Source: Plasticicumulans acidivorans (GTDB taxonomy: Bacteria; Pseudomonadota; Gammaproteobacteria; Competibacterales; Competibacteraceae). Taken from it: a DNA stretch of 64,000 bases. This document shows, one piece after another, positions 48,660 through 57,419 of this stretch. Location of the stretch: NCBI RefSeq assembly GCF_003182095.1, contig NZ_QGTJ01000004.1:248001-312000 (forward strand), in the 5' to 3' direction. The number at the start of each line of letters is the position of its first letter. Positions within the stretch are counted from its first letter, which is position 1. A program made the translations under genes and the position numbers. The notes beneath the pieces are model-generated. The model ran no database searches and was not told the DNA's origin. It was given only the letters and a program-made list of their open reading frames with translations.

Positions 48660-49085
48660 TCAGGCGGCGTGCGACTTTTCCTTGATTTCTTCGACCTGCT
48701 TGCATTCGATGCACAGCTCGGCGGTGGGGCGGGCCTCCAGGCGGCGCAGGCCGATTTCCACACCGCAGCTCTCGCAGTAGCCGTATTCGTCGTTGGCGAG
48801 GCGCTGCATGGCTTTGTCGATCTTGCGCAGCAGCTTGCGTTCGCGGTCACGGGCACGCAGCTCCAGGGAGAATTCTTCCTCCTGGCTGGCGCGGTCGTTG
48901 GGGTCGGGCAGATTCAGGGGCTCGTCCTGCATGTGCGTGACGGTGCGCTGGCTGCCAGCCATCAGCTCCCGCTTCCAGGACAGCAGAATGTCGCGGAAAT
49001 GCGCTTTCTGCCCTTCGCTCATGTATTCCTCGTCAGGCTGCGGCTGATACGGCGTAAAGCCCGAGAAACTGTCATCGAGAGCCAT
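48660..49085 (-). CDS. dksA: RNA polymerase-binding transcription factor DksA
   Basis: A 141-residue protein that binds the RNA polymerase secondary channel and works with ppGpp in the stringent response. The coiled-coil tip carries DPNDRASQEEEFSLELRARDRER with the essential acidic residues, and the C-terminal zinc finger is CESCGVEIGLRRLEARPT...CIECK with all four cysteines. GGAGG precedes ATG 49085. Length and sequence match E. coli DksA (151 residues). Confidence 0.97.
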   Translation of the reverse strand: MALDDSFSGFTPYQPQPDEEYMSEGQKAHFRDILLSWKRELMAGSQRTVTHMQDEPLNLPDPNDRASQEEEFSLELRARDRERKLLRKIDKAMQRLANDEYGYCESCGVEIGLRRLEARPTAELCIECKQVEEIKEKSHAA

Positions 49086-49306
49086 CGTCGACCTCCATAA
49101 AAATGAACGAATGCAAAAATGCGGTAGTCGGCTTCCGCAGGAAGCGGCGATCGAGAATTTCGTCGGGGGGCCGGCCGCAAGCGGCGGAATGAAATCACAT
49201 ATCGGGGGTTTGGGGAATGGTGAAGAGCTAGATTGCCGTATCGTGCAAAGGGGGTAACTGACCCATGACACTGCCTTTCACACCGATTGTGGCGGTCGGC
49301 ACGAAA

Positions 49307-49370
49307 CTGTCATCGGACAGTCATTCAGTCGACGCGGAGTCATGCGGATGTCATATTCCTCACTTTTAAT
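49307..49370 (+). promoter_or_regulatory. Two Pho boxes and -10 element of the phoBR promoter
   Basis: Box 1 (49307-49324) is CTGTCAT-CGGA-CAGTCAT and box 2 (49337-49354) is GAGTCAT-GCGG-ATGTCAT; each has two 7-base repeats 11 bases apart, matching the PhoB consensus CTGTCAT-N4-CTGTCAT. A -10 element TTTAAT (49365-49370) begins 11 bases after box 2, with no -35, the normal layout of a PhoB-activated promoter. Transcription should start near 49377, 23 bases before the phoB ATG. Confidence 0.85.
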
Positions 49371-49399
49371 GCCGGCGCCTCATCGAGGAGCCCGTTGTC

Positions 49400-50092
49400 A
49401 TGAGTGAGAAACGCATTCTGGTCGTGGAAGACGAGCAGCCGATTCGCGAAATGGTCAGTTTCGCGCTCGGCAATGCCGGGTATGCGACTGCTGAAGCGGC
49501 GGATGCCCGCGCTGCACAGGCCATGATCGCCGATCGCCTGCCCGACCTGATCCTGCTCGATTGGATGCTGCCCGGTACCAGTGGCATCGAGTTCGCGCGG
49601 CGCCTGAAAAAAGACGAACTGACGCGCGAAGTGCCGATCATCATGCTGACCGCGCGCGCCGAAGAAGAAGACAAGATCCACGGTCTGGAAAGCGGCGCCG
49701 ACGACTACGTCACCAAGCCGTTCTCGCCGCGCGAGCTGGTGGCGCGGATCAAGGCGGTGTTGCGGCGCGGCGGTCCGCAGGCCGGTGAGGAAGCGCTGGA
49801 GGCGAACGGCCTCAAGCTCGACCCGGTCAGCCATCGCGTCACTGCCGATGACGTCGACGTCGACATCGGCCCGACCGAATACCGTTTACTGGAGTTTTTC
49901 ATGTCGCACCCGGAGCGGGTGTATTCGCGCTCGCAGCTGCTCGACCGTGTCTGGGGCAGCAATGTCTACGTCGAGGAGCGCACTGTCGACGTGCATATCC
50001 GCCGTTTGCGCAAGGCGCTGGAACCGACTCTGCACGATGCCCTGATCCAGACCGTGCGTGGTACCGGCTATCGTTTCTCCACGCGGGTCTGA
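49400..50092 (+). CDS. phoB: Phosphate regulon response regulator PhoB
   Basis: A 230-residue OmpR/PhoB-type regulator. The receiver domain (1-120) shows [14 protein letters not shown], phospho-acceptor Asp in [10 protein letters not shown] near residue 54 and Lys in [11 protein letters not shown]. The winged helix follows (about 135-228: [33 protein letters not shown] in blocks, ending [11 protein letters not shown]). Phosphorylated PhoB should activate its own promoter through the two Pho boxes upstream. phoR follows three bases later. Confidence 0.97.
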   Translation: MSEKRILVVEDEQPIREMVSFALGNAGYATAEAADARAAQAMIADRLPDLILLDWMLPGTSGIEFARRLKKDELTREVPIIMLTARAEEEDKIHGLESGADDYVTKPFSPRELVARIKAVLRRGGPQAGEEALEANGLKLDPVSHRVTADDVDVDIGPTEYRLLEFFMSHPERVYSRSQLLDRVWGSNVYVEERTVDVHIRRLRKALEPTLHDALIQTVRGTGYRFSTRV

Positions 50093-50095
50093 CGT

Positions 50096-51427
50096 TTGCG
50101 CAGTCCTTGGCCATCTGCCGTGTGGCGCACGTTCGGTGCGCTGCTGTCCGGCGTGTTTCTGGGGTGGGAAGTCGATCACCCGTGGAGCGGACTGACGCTG
50201 GCAGCGCTGCTGCTGGTCGCCTGGCATCTGCGCCAGCTGTATCGTTTCGAACGCTGGCTGCGTGATGACTGCCGCCGCCAGCGTCCGCAGGTCAGCGGCA
50301 TCTGGGATGAGCTCTACTACCACGTGCAGCGGCGCCGGCAGCGCCGGCGCGACACGGCCCGGCATCTGGTCGCCGTGCTGCGCAAGTTCCAGGAAGCGGC
50401 GCGCGCCATGCCCGATGGCACCATCGTCGTCGACGAAGGTGATGTCGTGCTGTGGTGCAATCCGGCCGCCGAGCGGCTGCTCGGCCTGCGTTCGCCGCAG
50501 GACATCGGCAGCCGTCTGACGTATCTGGTGCGCCATCCGAGCTTCGTGCAGTTCCTCGGCAAACACGAGTACCACGGCGTCTGCGATTTCCCGTCGCCGA
50601 TCGCCGACGGTCTGCCGCTGTCGGTGCGGGTCATCCCGTACGGTGAAGCGAACCGTCTGCTGATCGCCAGCGATGTGTCGCGCGTGCATCGCCTGGAGCA
50701 GGTGCGCCGCGACTTCGTCGCCAACGTTTCGCACGAGCTGCGCACACCGCTGACAGTGATCGGCGGCTATCTCGAAACCCTGCTCGACAGCGGCGATCTG
50801 TGCGCGCAGAAATGGGAGCAGCCGCTGCGGCGCATGCAGCAGCAGTCCGGGCGCATGCAGCACATCATCGAAGACCTGCTGATGCTGGCCAAGCTCGAAG
50901 GCCAGGGCGAGCGGGTGGCGATGCGGCCGGTGGCAGTGCCGGGCATGCTGGCGGCGATCGCCGAGGATGGCATTGCCTTGTCCGGTGAGCAGGGGCATGA
51001 GATTCGCGTCGAGGCCGATGGCGATCTCTGGCTGCTCGGGCATGAGCAGGAGCTGCGCAGCGCCTTCTCGAATCTGGTGTTCAATGCTGTGCGCCATACG
51101 CCGGCGGGACGTCGCATCGTCATCCGCTGGTATCAGGACGGACGCGGCCTGCACATGGAAGTCGAGGACAATGGCGAGGGCATCGCGCCGCATCACCTGC
51201 CGCGCCTGACCGAGCGCTTCTACCGCGTCGACCGCGGGCGCAATCGGGAGAGCGGCGGGACCGGGCTCGGGCTGGCGATCGTCAAGCATGTCATGAGCCG
51301 GCACGGCGGACAGCTGCGCATCACCAGCCAGGTGGGGGTTGGCAGTACGTTCGCCTGTGATTTTCCCGCCGAACTGGCGCTCGCGCGCAAGGTGGTGAGT
51401 CGCGGGAGCGGAGGACTCGGATCATGA
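50096..51427 (+). CDS. phoR: Phosphate regulon sensor histidine kinase PhoR
   Basis: A 443-residue membrane kinase. Two short hydrophobic stretches at about 10-45 form the membrane anchor with almost no periplasmic loop, as in E. coli PhoR, then a basic stretch, a PAS domain (about 100-200: AMPDGTIVVDEGDVVLWCNPAAERLLGL in blocks), the H-box VSHELRTPLTVIGGYLE with the phospho-His near 222, and the ATPase motifs VFNAVRHTP, EDNGEGIAP and GGTGLGLAIVKHVM. The start is uncertain: TTG 50096 or GTG 50120. sixA overlaps the stop (ATGA). phoU and pst genes are not in the window. Confidence 0.95.
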   Translation: MRSPWPSAVWRTFGALLSGVFLGWEVDHPWSGLTLAALLLVAWHLRQLYRFERWLRDDCRRQRPQVSGIWDELYYHVQRRRQRRRDTARHLVAVLRKFQEAARAMPDGTIVVDEGDVVLWCNPAAERLLGLRSPQDIGSRLTYLVRHPSFVQFLGKHEYHGVCDFPSPIADGLPLSVRVIPYGEANRLLIASDVSRVHRLEQVRRDFVANVSHELRTPLTVIGGYLETLLDSGDLCAQKWEQPLRRMQQQSGRMQHIIEDLLMLAKLEGQGERVAMRPVAVPGMLAAIAEDGIALSGEQGHEIRVEADGDLWLLGHEQELRSAFSNLVFNAVRHTPAGRRIVIRWYQDGRGLHMEVEDNGEGIAPHHLPRLTERFYRVDRGRNRESGGTGLGLAIVKHVMSRHGGQLRITSQVGVGSTFACDFPAELALARKVVSRGSGGLGS

Positions 51428-51933
51428 AACTGCTGGTGCTGAGACATGGGGTGGCGGAAGACGCCGAGGGCTTCATCCGCGCGGGCGGTCACGACGCCGA
51501 GCGCGCGCTGACCGATGAAGGCCTGCGCCGCATGCGCAAGGTGGCGAATCGCCTGCGCTCACAGCTCGATCGCCTGGACCGGATCGTCAGCAGCCCGTAT
51601 CGCCGGGCGCTGGAAACCGCTGAGGTGCTCGCCGCGGCCTTCGGCGGGCCGACACCGGAGCGCATTGACGGCATGACGCCGGCCGATGATCCGGCCGAGC
51701 TGCTGGCCTGGCTCGGCGAGCAGTCGGCGGAGGCGTGCATCGCCGTGGTCGGCCACGAGCCGCACCTCGGGCGGCTGATCGGGTTGCTGCTGGGTGCTCA
51801 GTCGGCCCCCTCGCCGGTGCGGCTGCGCAAGGGCGGCAGTGCGCTGATCGAGTTCAACGGCAGCGCGACGGCTGGCGGCGGCGTGCTGCAGTGGCTGCTG
51901 ACGTCGGCGCAGATGCGTGCCTTGCGCGACTGA
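51424..51933 (+). CDS. sixA: Phosphohistidine phosphatase SixA
   Basis: A 169-residue histidine-phosphatase-superfamily protein. The catalytic RHG is at the start (LLVLRHGVAEDAEG), the second core His in VVGHEPHLGRLIG near 113, and RIVSSPYRRALETAEVL between. SixA in E. coli removes phosphate from NPr of the nitrogen PTS, whose first enzyme PtsP is encoded at 44594. Here sixA is translationally coupled to phoR by an ATGA overlap, so it should be made under phosphate starvation. That arrangement is unusual in my knowledge but not checked. Confidence 0.93.
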   Translation: MKLLVLRHGVAEDAEGFIRAGGHDAERALTDEGLRRMRKVANRLRSQLDRLDRIVSSPYRRALETAEVLAAAFGGPTPERIDGMTPADDPAELLAWLGEQSAEACIAVVGHEPHLGRLIGLLLGAQSAPSPVRLRKGGSALIEFNGSATAGGGVLQWLLTSAQMRALRD

Positions 51934-52036
51934 TCCCGGCCTGATCCCGACTGATCATCCGCAGACCGGCGGGGGCGGCGGCACGTTACAGTAGCCGGGT
52001 TGTGTTCACGTCGCCGTCGCCAGAGAACCGTACGAC

Positions 52037-53524
52037 ATGCCTGCAGACTCCTTTGCCGCGATCGATCTCGGCTCGAACAGTTTCCACATGATTGTCGTGC
52101 GCGCCCACGAGGCGCAGGTCCAGGTGCTCGATCGGCTGCGCGAGATGGTGCAGCTCGCCGCCGGACTCGACGAGCAGCAGCGCCTGTCAGCCACGGCTCA
52201 GCAGCGCGCACTCGACTGCCTGGCGCGCTTCGCGCAGCGCATTGCCCATCTGCCGCCCAGCCGCGTGCGCATCGTCGGTACCAATACCCTGCGTCAGGCG
52301 CGCAACGGCGCGGCCTTCCTGGCGCGAGCCGAGGCCATTCTTGGTCATCGCATCGAAGTGATCAGCGGCATGGAAGAGGCGCGGTTGATCTACCTCGGTG
52401 TCGCGCATACCACCGCGGGGCAGGGGCGGCGTCTGGTCGTCGATATCGGCGGCGGTTCGACCGAGCTGATCGTCGGTGAGCAGTTCGAGCCCCATCAGCT
52501 CGAAAGCCTGTACATGGGCTGCGTCAGCATGACCCGGCGCTGTTTCTCCGCCGGGCGTATCCGCGAAGCCGACCTCATCGCCGCCGAGCTCGCCGTGCGT
52601 CAGGAGCTGGAGCCGGTCGAGGCCGCCTTCCGCGCTCAGCGCTGGGATGAAGCCATCGGTGCGTCCGGCAGCATCAAGGCGATCCGCGACGTGCTGGTGT
52701 GGCTCGGCTGGTGCAGCGATGACATTACCGCCGAGGGCATGCAGCGGCTGCGCAGCGAGCTGCTCGCGGCCGATGCCGCTGCGCTGGCCAGCCGCTTCGA
52801 TCTGTCCGCGGAGCGGGCCAGTGTGTTCGTCGGCGGCTTTGCCGTGCTCTATGGGATTTTCGAGTCATTGGGACTTGAGCGCATGCGCGTCTCCGATGGT
52901 GCGCTGCGCGAGGGGCTGATCTACGACCTGCTCGGTCGTGTGCGTCATGAGGACGTGCGGGCTCGTTCGGTTCGGGTGCTGGGCAGCCGCTTCGCCAGCG
53001 ACGAGGCCCATGGTCAGCGCGTGGCGCAGACCGCCATGGCGCTGCGCGCGCAGGTGGCCGACGGCTGGGAGCTCGATGACGAGGATGATGTGTCTTTCCT
53101 GGCGTGGGCGGCGCAATTGCACGAAATCGGCCTGACGATCGCGCACAGCCAGTACCACAAACACGGCGGTTACATTCTGGCCAATGCCGATCTGCCGGGC
53201 TTTTCGCGCACCGAGCAGAGCGCGCTGGCCGCGCTGGTGCGTGGCCACCGGCGCAAGTTTCCACTCGATGTCTTCAATCAGCTGCCAGCCGTCCAGAACG
53301 AGCGCATGCAGCGTTTGTGTGTCCTGCTGCGGCTCGCCTGTGTGCTGCACCGTTCGCGTTCGCGCGACCCGCTGCCGGCGCTGACGCTGGCTGCGGACGG
53401 GCACGCGTTGCGCTTGCTGCTGCCGCCGGGCTGGCTGGAGTCACATCCCTTGAGTTGTGCCGATCTGGAGGCGGAGGCCGGATGGCTCGCCGCCGCCGGC
53501 TGGACGCTCAATTTCGCCGGCTGA
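52037..53524 (+). CDS. ppx: Exopolyphosphatase
   Basis: A 495-residue Ppx/GppA phosphatase that releases phosphate from polyphosphate ends. ASKHA-type motifs: FAAIDLGSNSFHMIVV at the start, VGTNTLRQARN, ISGMEEARLIYLGV with catalytic Glu near 115, and VVDIGGGSTELIVG. A C-terminal HD-like region (from about 315) includes AAQLHEIGLTIAHSQYHKHGGY. It lies 103 bases after sixA in the same direction, consistent with a phosphate-related cluster, though a separate promoter is possible. ppk is not in the window. Confidence 0.95.
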   Translation: MPADSFAAIDLGSNSFHMIVVRAHEAQVQVLDRLREMVQLAAGLDEQQRLSATAQQRALDCLARFAQRIAHLPPSRVRIVGTNTLRQARNGAAFLARAEAILGHRIEVISGMEEARLIYLGVAHTTAGQGRRLVVDIGGGSTELIVGEQFEPHQLESLYMGCVSMTRRCFSAGRIREADLIAAELAVRQELEPVEAAFRAQRWDEAIGASGSIKAIRDVLVWLGWCSDDITAEGMQRLRSELLAADAAALASRFDLSAERASVFVGGFAVLYGIFESLGLERMRVSDGALREGLIYDLLGRVRHEDVRARSVRVLGSRFASDEAHGQRVAQTAMALRAQVADGWELDDEDDVSFLAWAAQLHEIGLTIAHSQYHKHGGYILANADLPGFSRTEQSALAALVRGHRRKFPLDVFNQLPAVQNERMQRLCVLLRLACVLHRSRSRDPLPALTLAADGHALRLLLPPGWLESHPLSCADLEAEAGWLAAAGWTLNFAG

Positions 53525-53554
53525 CGCGGCAAAGCGTCCATCATCGGGCCTCTG

Positions 53555-53582
53555 CAGCCCGTGCGTCTTCACGCTCGGGCTG
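53555..53582. terminator. Hairpin between convergent ppx and rhlB
   Basis: CAGCCCG-T-GCG, loop TCTTCA, CGC-T-CGGGCTG: a 10-bp stem with one T-T mismatch. There is no T-run, so intrinsic termination is uncertain. Confidence 0.45.
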
Positions 53583-53600
53583 TAGAGACGACGTTATCGA

Positions 53601-54851
53601 TCAGGCCGGGCGCGGGGCGTTGCGCCGCCGCGGGCGGCCGTGCAGCGGCCGCGGTGCGCGTTCGATGCGCTTGGGCGGCTGCGGCTCGACGAGCAGTTCC
53701 GGCTCGATCGGCGTGACCGGGATCTTCTGGCCGATGTAATCCTCGATGTCCGGCAGCGAGTAGACGTATTCCTCACAGGCGAAGCTGATCGCATCGCCCT
53801 CGGCACCGATGCGCGCGGTACGGCCGATGCGGTGGACGTAGTCTTCGGCATCCTGCGGCAGGTCGAAGTTGAAGACGTGGGTCACGTCGGGAATATGCAG
53901 CCCGCGCGCGGCGACGTCGGTGGCGACGAGGATGTTCAGCTCGCCGGCCTGGAACTGCGCCAGCAGGCGCTCGCGCTTGTTCTGCGGGATGTCGCCGGAG
54001 AGCACGGCGCACTGGTAGCCGTTGCCGGCCAGCCAGGCTTCGACCTGTTCGGCAGCGCGCTTGGTGTTGACGAAGATGATCGCCCGCGACGGCTTCTGCT
54101 GGCGCAGCAGGCCGATCAGCAGCGGAATCTTGTCTTCCTTGGAGACGTGGAACAGCACCTGCCGGACTTTGTCTGCGGTGACCTGCTCGGACTCGATCTT
54201 GATCTGCTGCGGGTTGTTCATGTGCTCGTAGGCGAGCTCCATGACCCGGGTCGACAGCGTCGCCGAGAACAGCAGGTTGATGCGCTGGTCCGGTGCCGGC
54301 ATGCGCCGCAGCAGGTAGCGGATGTCGGAGATGAAGCCGAGGTCGAACATGCGGTCGGCCTCGTCGAGGACGACAACCTCGATGTGCTTGAGCTTCAGCA
54401 CGCCCTGCTTGTAGAAGTCGATGATGCGGCCCGGCGTGCCGACGACGATATCGACGCCGTCTTCGAGCTGGCGCTTCTGCGAGTCGTAGCCGGTGCCGCC
54501 GTAGACGGCTGCGCACTTGAGGCCGGTGTAGCGGCCGAGCGACTCGGCGTCCTTGTGGATCTGCAGCGCGAGTTCGCGGGTCGGCGCCAGAACGATCGCC
54601 CAGGGGCCCGCCAGTCCTTCTTCGACCGGTGTGGTCATCAGGTAGTGCAGCGTGGCCAGCAGGAACGCTGCGGTTTTGCCGGTACCCGTCTGCGCCTGGC
54701 CGGCGATGTCATGGCCGGCGAGCGCGAGGGGGAGGGTGGCCTCCTGGATCGGCGTGGCGTAGGTAAAGCCAGCGTCCTCCAGCGCTTCCTGCAGGCAGTC
54801 AACCAGCTGCAGGGAATGGAAGGCCGTAGTGGTCAGATGATTCTTTTCCAT
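53601..54851 (-). CDS. rhlB: ATP-dependent RNA helicase RhlB
   Basis: A 416-residue DEAD-box helicase of the RNA degradosome. All motifs are present: AQTGTGKT, PTRELALQI, VGTPGRIID, DEAD with VVLDEADRMFDLGF, SAT, RAIIFVNTK, ATDVAARGLHIP and HRIGRTARIG. The beginning EKNHLTTTAFHSL and the segments DLGFISDIRYLLRRMP and ACEEYVYSLPDIEDYIG match E. coli RhlB. The C-terminus is Arg/Pro-rich. ATG 54851 is chosen; a TTG three codons upstream is possible. Divergent from trxA-rho, a gene order also seen in other gammaproteobacteria. Confidence 0.95.
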   Translation of the reverse strand: MEKNHLTTTAFHSLQLVDCLQEALEDAGFTYATPIQEATLPLALAGHDIAGQAQTGTGKTAAFLLATLHYLMTTPVEEGLAGPWAIVLAPTRELALQIHKDAESLGRYTGLKCAAVYGGTGYDSQKRQLEDGVDIVVGTPGRIIDFYKQGVLKLKHIEVVVLDEADRMFDLGFISDIRYLLRRMPAPDQRINLLFSATLSTRVMELAYEHMNNPQQIKIESEQVTADKVRQVLFHVSKEDKIPLLIGLLRQQKPSRAIIFVNTKRAAEQVEAWLAGNGYQCAVLSGDIPQNKRERLLAQFQAGELNILVATDVAARGLHIPDVTHVFNFDLPQDAEDYVHRIGRTARIGAEGDAISFACEEYVYSLPDIEDYIGQKIPVTPIEPELLVEPQPPKRIERAPRPLHGRPRRRNAPRPA

Positions 54852-54899
54852 GGATTCCAACGATCAATGCCGTGGTGTGTCGGTCACTTGGACGGGGAC

Positions 54900-54930
54900 T
54901 TGCCAGCGTTCCGACGTTTCGGCTGATAAT
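54900..54930 (+). promoter_or_regulatory. Possible trxA promoter
   Basis: TTGCCA (54900) and GATAAT (54925) lie 59 bases or more before the trxA start. The spacer of 19 is longer than ideal. Confidence 0.4.
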
Positions 54931-54988
54931 GAGGGTCACGTAAGCACAGGCTGCCCGTGATGCGGCGGCCATTTTGGAGGCGAATGCC

Positions 54989-55315
54989 GTGAGTGATCAA
55001 ATCGTTTATGTCACCGACGACACGTTCGAGGACGAGGTACTGAAATCCGCGCAGCCGGTGCTGCTCGACTACTGGGCCGAGTGGTGCGGTCCGTGCCGCA
55101 TGATCGCGCCGATTCTCGATCAGGTCGCTGACGAATACGCCGGCAAGCTCAAGGTGGCGAAGCTCAACATCGACGAAAATCCGGCCACGCCGGCGAAGTT
55201 CGGTGTTCGCGGCATTCCGACGCTGATGGTCTTCAAGGACGGTCAGGTCGTCGCACAGAAGGTTGGCGCGCTGTCGAAGTCCGAGCTGGCACGTTTCCTC
55301 GACGCCAACGTTTGA
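54989..55315 (+). CDS. trxA: Thioredoxin 1
   Basis: A 108-residue thioredoxin with the active site [13 protein letters not shown] (Cys34 and Cys37) and the cis-proline loop [11 protein letters not shown] 54989 gives the same length as E. coli TrxA and has GGAGG eight bases upstream; an in-frame TTG upstream is rejected. Reduced by TrxB (10367). An intrinsic terminator separates it from rho. Confidence 0.97.
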   Translation: MSDQIVYVTDDTFEDEVLKSAQPVLLDYWAEWCGPCRMIAPILDQVADEYAGKLKVAKLNIDENPATPAKFGVRGIPTLMVFKDGQVVAQKVGALSKSELARFLDANV

Positions 55316-55340
55316 ACTTTCTTTGCGACGAGCGATTTGC

Positions 55341-55371
55341 AGGGTGGCGTCGTCTGGACGCCGCCCTTTTT
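55341..55371 (+). terminator. Terminator after trxA
   Basis: AGGGTGGCGTC, loop GTCTG, GACGCCGCCCT and five T. It lies in the rho leader region (55316-55539), which otherwise shows no clear feature; read-through could feed rho. Confidence 0.88.
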
Positions 55372-55539
55372 GCGTGTTAATTTTCCACCGTTACGCGGTG
55401 CACCCCGTCTGCGCCGCATCGCGCCGCGCAGTTTCGCCGCCCCCCGGCGCTTGATCCCCGCTCGCTTCATTCCATCTCTAGACCCTGTTTGCCCGGGTAC
55501 TTCTCAAATTCCGCAGCTACGCGCCGGAAGCACGACTAC

Positions 55540-56796
55540 ATGAATCTGACCGAACTGAAAAGAAAGTCCGCGGCCGAAGTCATCGAAATTGCCCAGGGCC
55601 TCGGCCTGGAAGGCATGGCTCGGTCGCGCAAGCAGGATGTGATCTTCGCGATCCTCAAGGCGCTGGCGAAGAATGGTGAGGACATCTACGGCGACGGTGT
55701 CCTTGAGATCCTGCAGGACGGCTTCGGGTTCCTGCGCGGCGGGGACAGTTCGTATCTGGCGGGGCCGGATGACGTCTACGTCTCACCCTCGCAGATCCGC
55801 CGCTTCAACCTGCGTACCGGCGACACCGTCAGCGGCAAGATCCGCCCGCCGAAAGAAGGCGAGCGCTACTTTGCACTGCTCAAGGTCGACTCGATCAACT
55901 TCGAGCCGCCGGAGAATTCCAAGAACAAAGTCCTGTTCGAAAACCTGACACCGTTGCACGCGCAAAGCCGGCTGAGGCTCGAACGTGGCAACGGCTCGAC
56001 CGAAGACATCACCGCCCGCATCATCGATCTCACCGCGCCGATCGGCAAAGGCCAGCGCGGCCTGATCGTCTCGCCGCCGAAGGCCGGTAAGACCGTGATG
56101 ATGCAGAACATCGCGCAGAGCATCGGTGCCAATCACCCCGAGTGCTACCTGATCGTGCTGCTGATCGACGAGCGCCCGGAAGAAGTCACCGAGATGCAGC
56201 GCACGGTGCGCGGCGAGGTCATCGCCTCGACCTTCGATGAGCCGGCCGCGCGCCATGTGCAGGTGGCCGAGATGGTCATCGAAAAGGCCAAGCGCCTGGT
56301 CGAGCACAAGCGCGACGTCGTCATCCTGCTCGATTCCATCACCCGCCTGGCCCGCGCCTACAACACCGTCGTGCCGTCGTCCGGCAAGGTGCTGACCGGC
56401 GGTGTCGACGCCAATGCGCTGCATCGGCCGAAGCGTTTCTTCGGTGCCGCACGCAACATCGAGGAAGGCGGCTCGCTGACCATCGTCGCGACTGCGCTGA
56501 TCGATACCGGCTCGCGCATGGACGACGTCATCTACGAGGAATTTAAAGGCACCGGCAACATGGAGATCCACCTGGATCGCCGCATTGCCGAGAAGCGCGT
56601 GTTCCCGGCGATCGATATCAACCGCTCCGGCACCCGTCGCGAGGAGCTGCTGACCGAGCCCGAGGATCTGCAGAAGATGTGGATCCTGCGCAAGCTGCTG
56701 CATCCGATGGACGAGCTGCAGGCGATGGAATTCCTGCTCGAACGCCTGAAGAACACCAAGACCAACCGCGAATTCTTCGAGATGATGCGCCGCTGA
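55540..56796 (+). CDS. rho: Transcription termination factor Rho
   Basis: A 418-residue hexameric RNA-dependent ATPase, one residue short of E. coli Rho (419). The N-terminal [18 protein letters not shown] is followed by the RNA-binding cold-shock-like domain ([15 protein letters not shown]), Walker [11 protein letters not shown] near 180, Walker [16 protein letters not shown] and the C-terminal [18 protein letters not shown]. It has no long insert. The 224-base leader after trxA could carry rho autoregulation. Confidence 0.98.
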   Translation: MNLTELKRKSAAEVIEIAQGLGLEGMARSRKQDVIFAILKALAKNGEDIYGDGVLEILQDGFGFLRGGDSSYLAGPDDVYVSPSQIRRFNLRTGDTVSGKIRPPKEGERYFALLKVDSINFEPPENSKNKVLFENLTPLHAQSRLRLERGNGSTEDITARIIDLTAPIGKGQRGLIVSPPKAGKTVMMQNIAQSIGANHPECYLIVLLIDERPEEVTEMQRTVRGEVIASTFDEPAARHVQVAEMVIEKAKRLVEHKRDVVILLDSITRLARAYNTVVPSSGKVLTGGVDANALHRPKRFFGAARNIEEGGSLTIVATALIDTGSRMDDVIYEEFKGTGNMEIHLDRRIAEKRVFPAIDINRSGTRREELLTEPEDLQKMWILRKLLHPMDELQAMEFLLERLKNTKTNREFFEMMRR

Positions 56797-56850
56797 GTCT
56801 GATCGCGCTGCCCGCCCGCCCGCCCGCGCGGGCGTTGCCCGTGGTGTGCG

Positions 56851-57195
56851 TCAGCGCCGCCGCCATTGGCCGTTGGTATCCATCACCCATTGCCCGTTTG
56901 GTGTGGCTTCGATCAGCCGGCTGCCGGCGAGCGACTGCACTTCGCGTAGCGGTCGGCCGGTGCGCCCGGCGATTTCGCGGTACTTCTGCAGCCGCTCGGC
57001 GTTGATCATGTCCACCTGCTCACGCAGGGAGCTGCTGGCCTGGGCCGGCAGGCCGAGCAGACCGTCGGCGCGTTCACCGACCTGACCGGCGGCGCGGGCG
57101 GTGGCGAGCGGATCGGCCGCCAGCACTGGCTGAGCCATGCCTGCGGTAACGACGACGAGCAGCAGGGCACGCAATAGCTGTAAATGACGGTTCAC
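56851..57195 (-). CDS. ydbL: YdbL family periplasmic protein (DUF1318)
   Basis: A 114-residue protein with a signal peptide (LLRALLLVVVTAGMAQPVLA, cut near residue 23). The mature part matches E. coli YdbL: TARAAGQVGERADGLLG, MINAERLQKYREIA and the end GQWVMDTNGQWRR. GTG 57195 overlaps the ynbE stop. In E. coli YdbL assists YnbE-YdbH, which build a bridge for phospholipid transport to the outer membrane. AAGGAGAAG precedes the start. Confidence 0.9.
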   Translation of the reverse strand: MNRHLQLLRALLLVVVTAGMAQPVLAADPLATARAAGQVGERADGLLGLPAQASSSLREQVDMINAERLQKYREIAGRTGRPLREVQSLAGSRLIEATPNGQWVMDTNGQWRRR

Positions 57196-57419
57196 GGGCG
57201 CTTCTCCTTGGCGGCCGGAGTGCCGAACAGGTCCGGGTTGTCGCGGAAGGCGCTGTCGAGTTCGTGGTCGAGCTTGACCCTCACTTCCTGCTCGATGCGC
57301 ACGTTGAGATTGATTTCGATCGGTTTTTCGGGCGCTTCGACGCGCACGGTCGGCGTGCACGCACCGAGCAGCAGACTGCCGATCAGCGTGGTGGGCAGCA
57401 GCGGGGCGGCTGGCTTCAT
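57192..57419 (-). CDS. ynbE: YnbE outer-membrane lipoprotein
   Basis: A 75-residue lipoprotein: lipobox LLLGAC with Cys21, then PTVRVEAPEKPIEINLNVRIEQEV, the conserved strand that in E. coli pairs with the C-terminus of YdbH to complete the bridge to the outer membrane. Overlaps ydbH upstream and ydbL downstream by four bases each, so all three are coupled. Confidence 0.92.
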   Translation of the reverse strand: MKPAAPLLPTTLIGSLLLGACTPTVRVEAPEKPIEINLNVRIEQEVRVKLDHELDSAFRDNPDLFGTPAAKEKRP

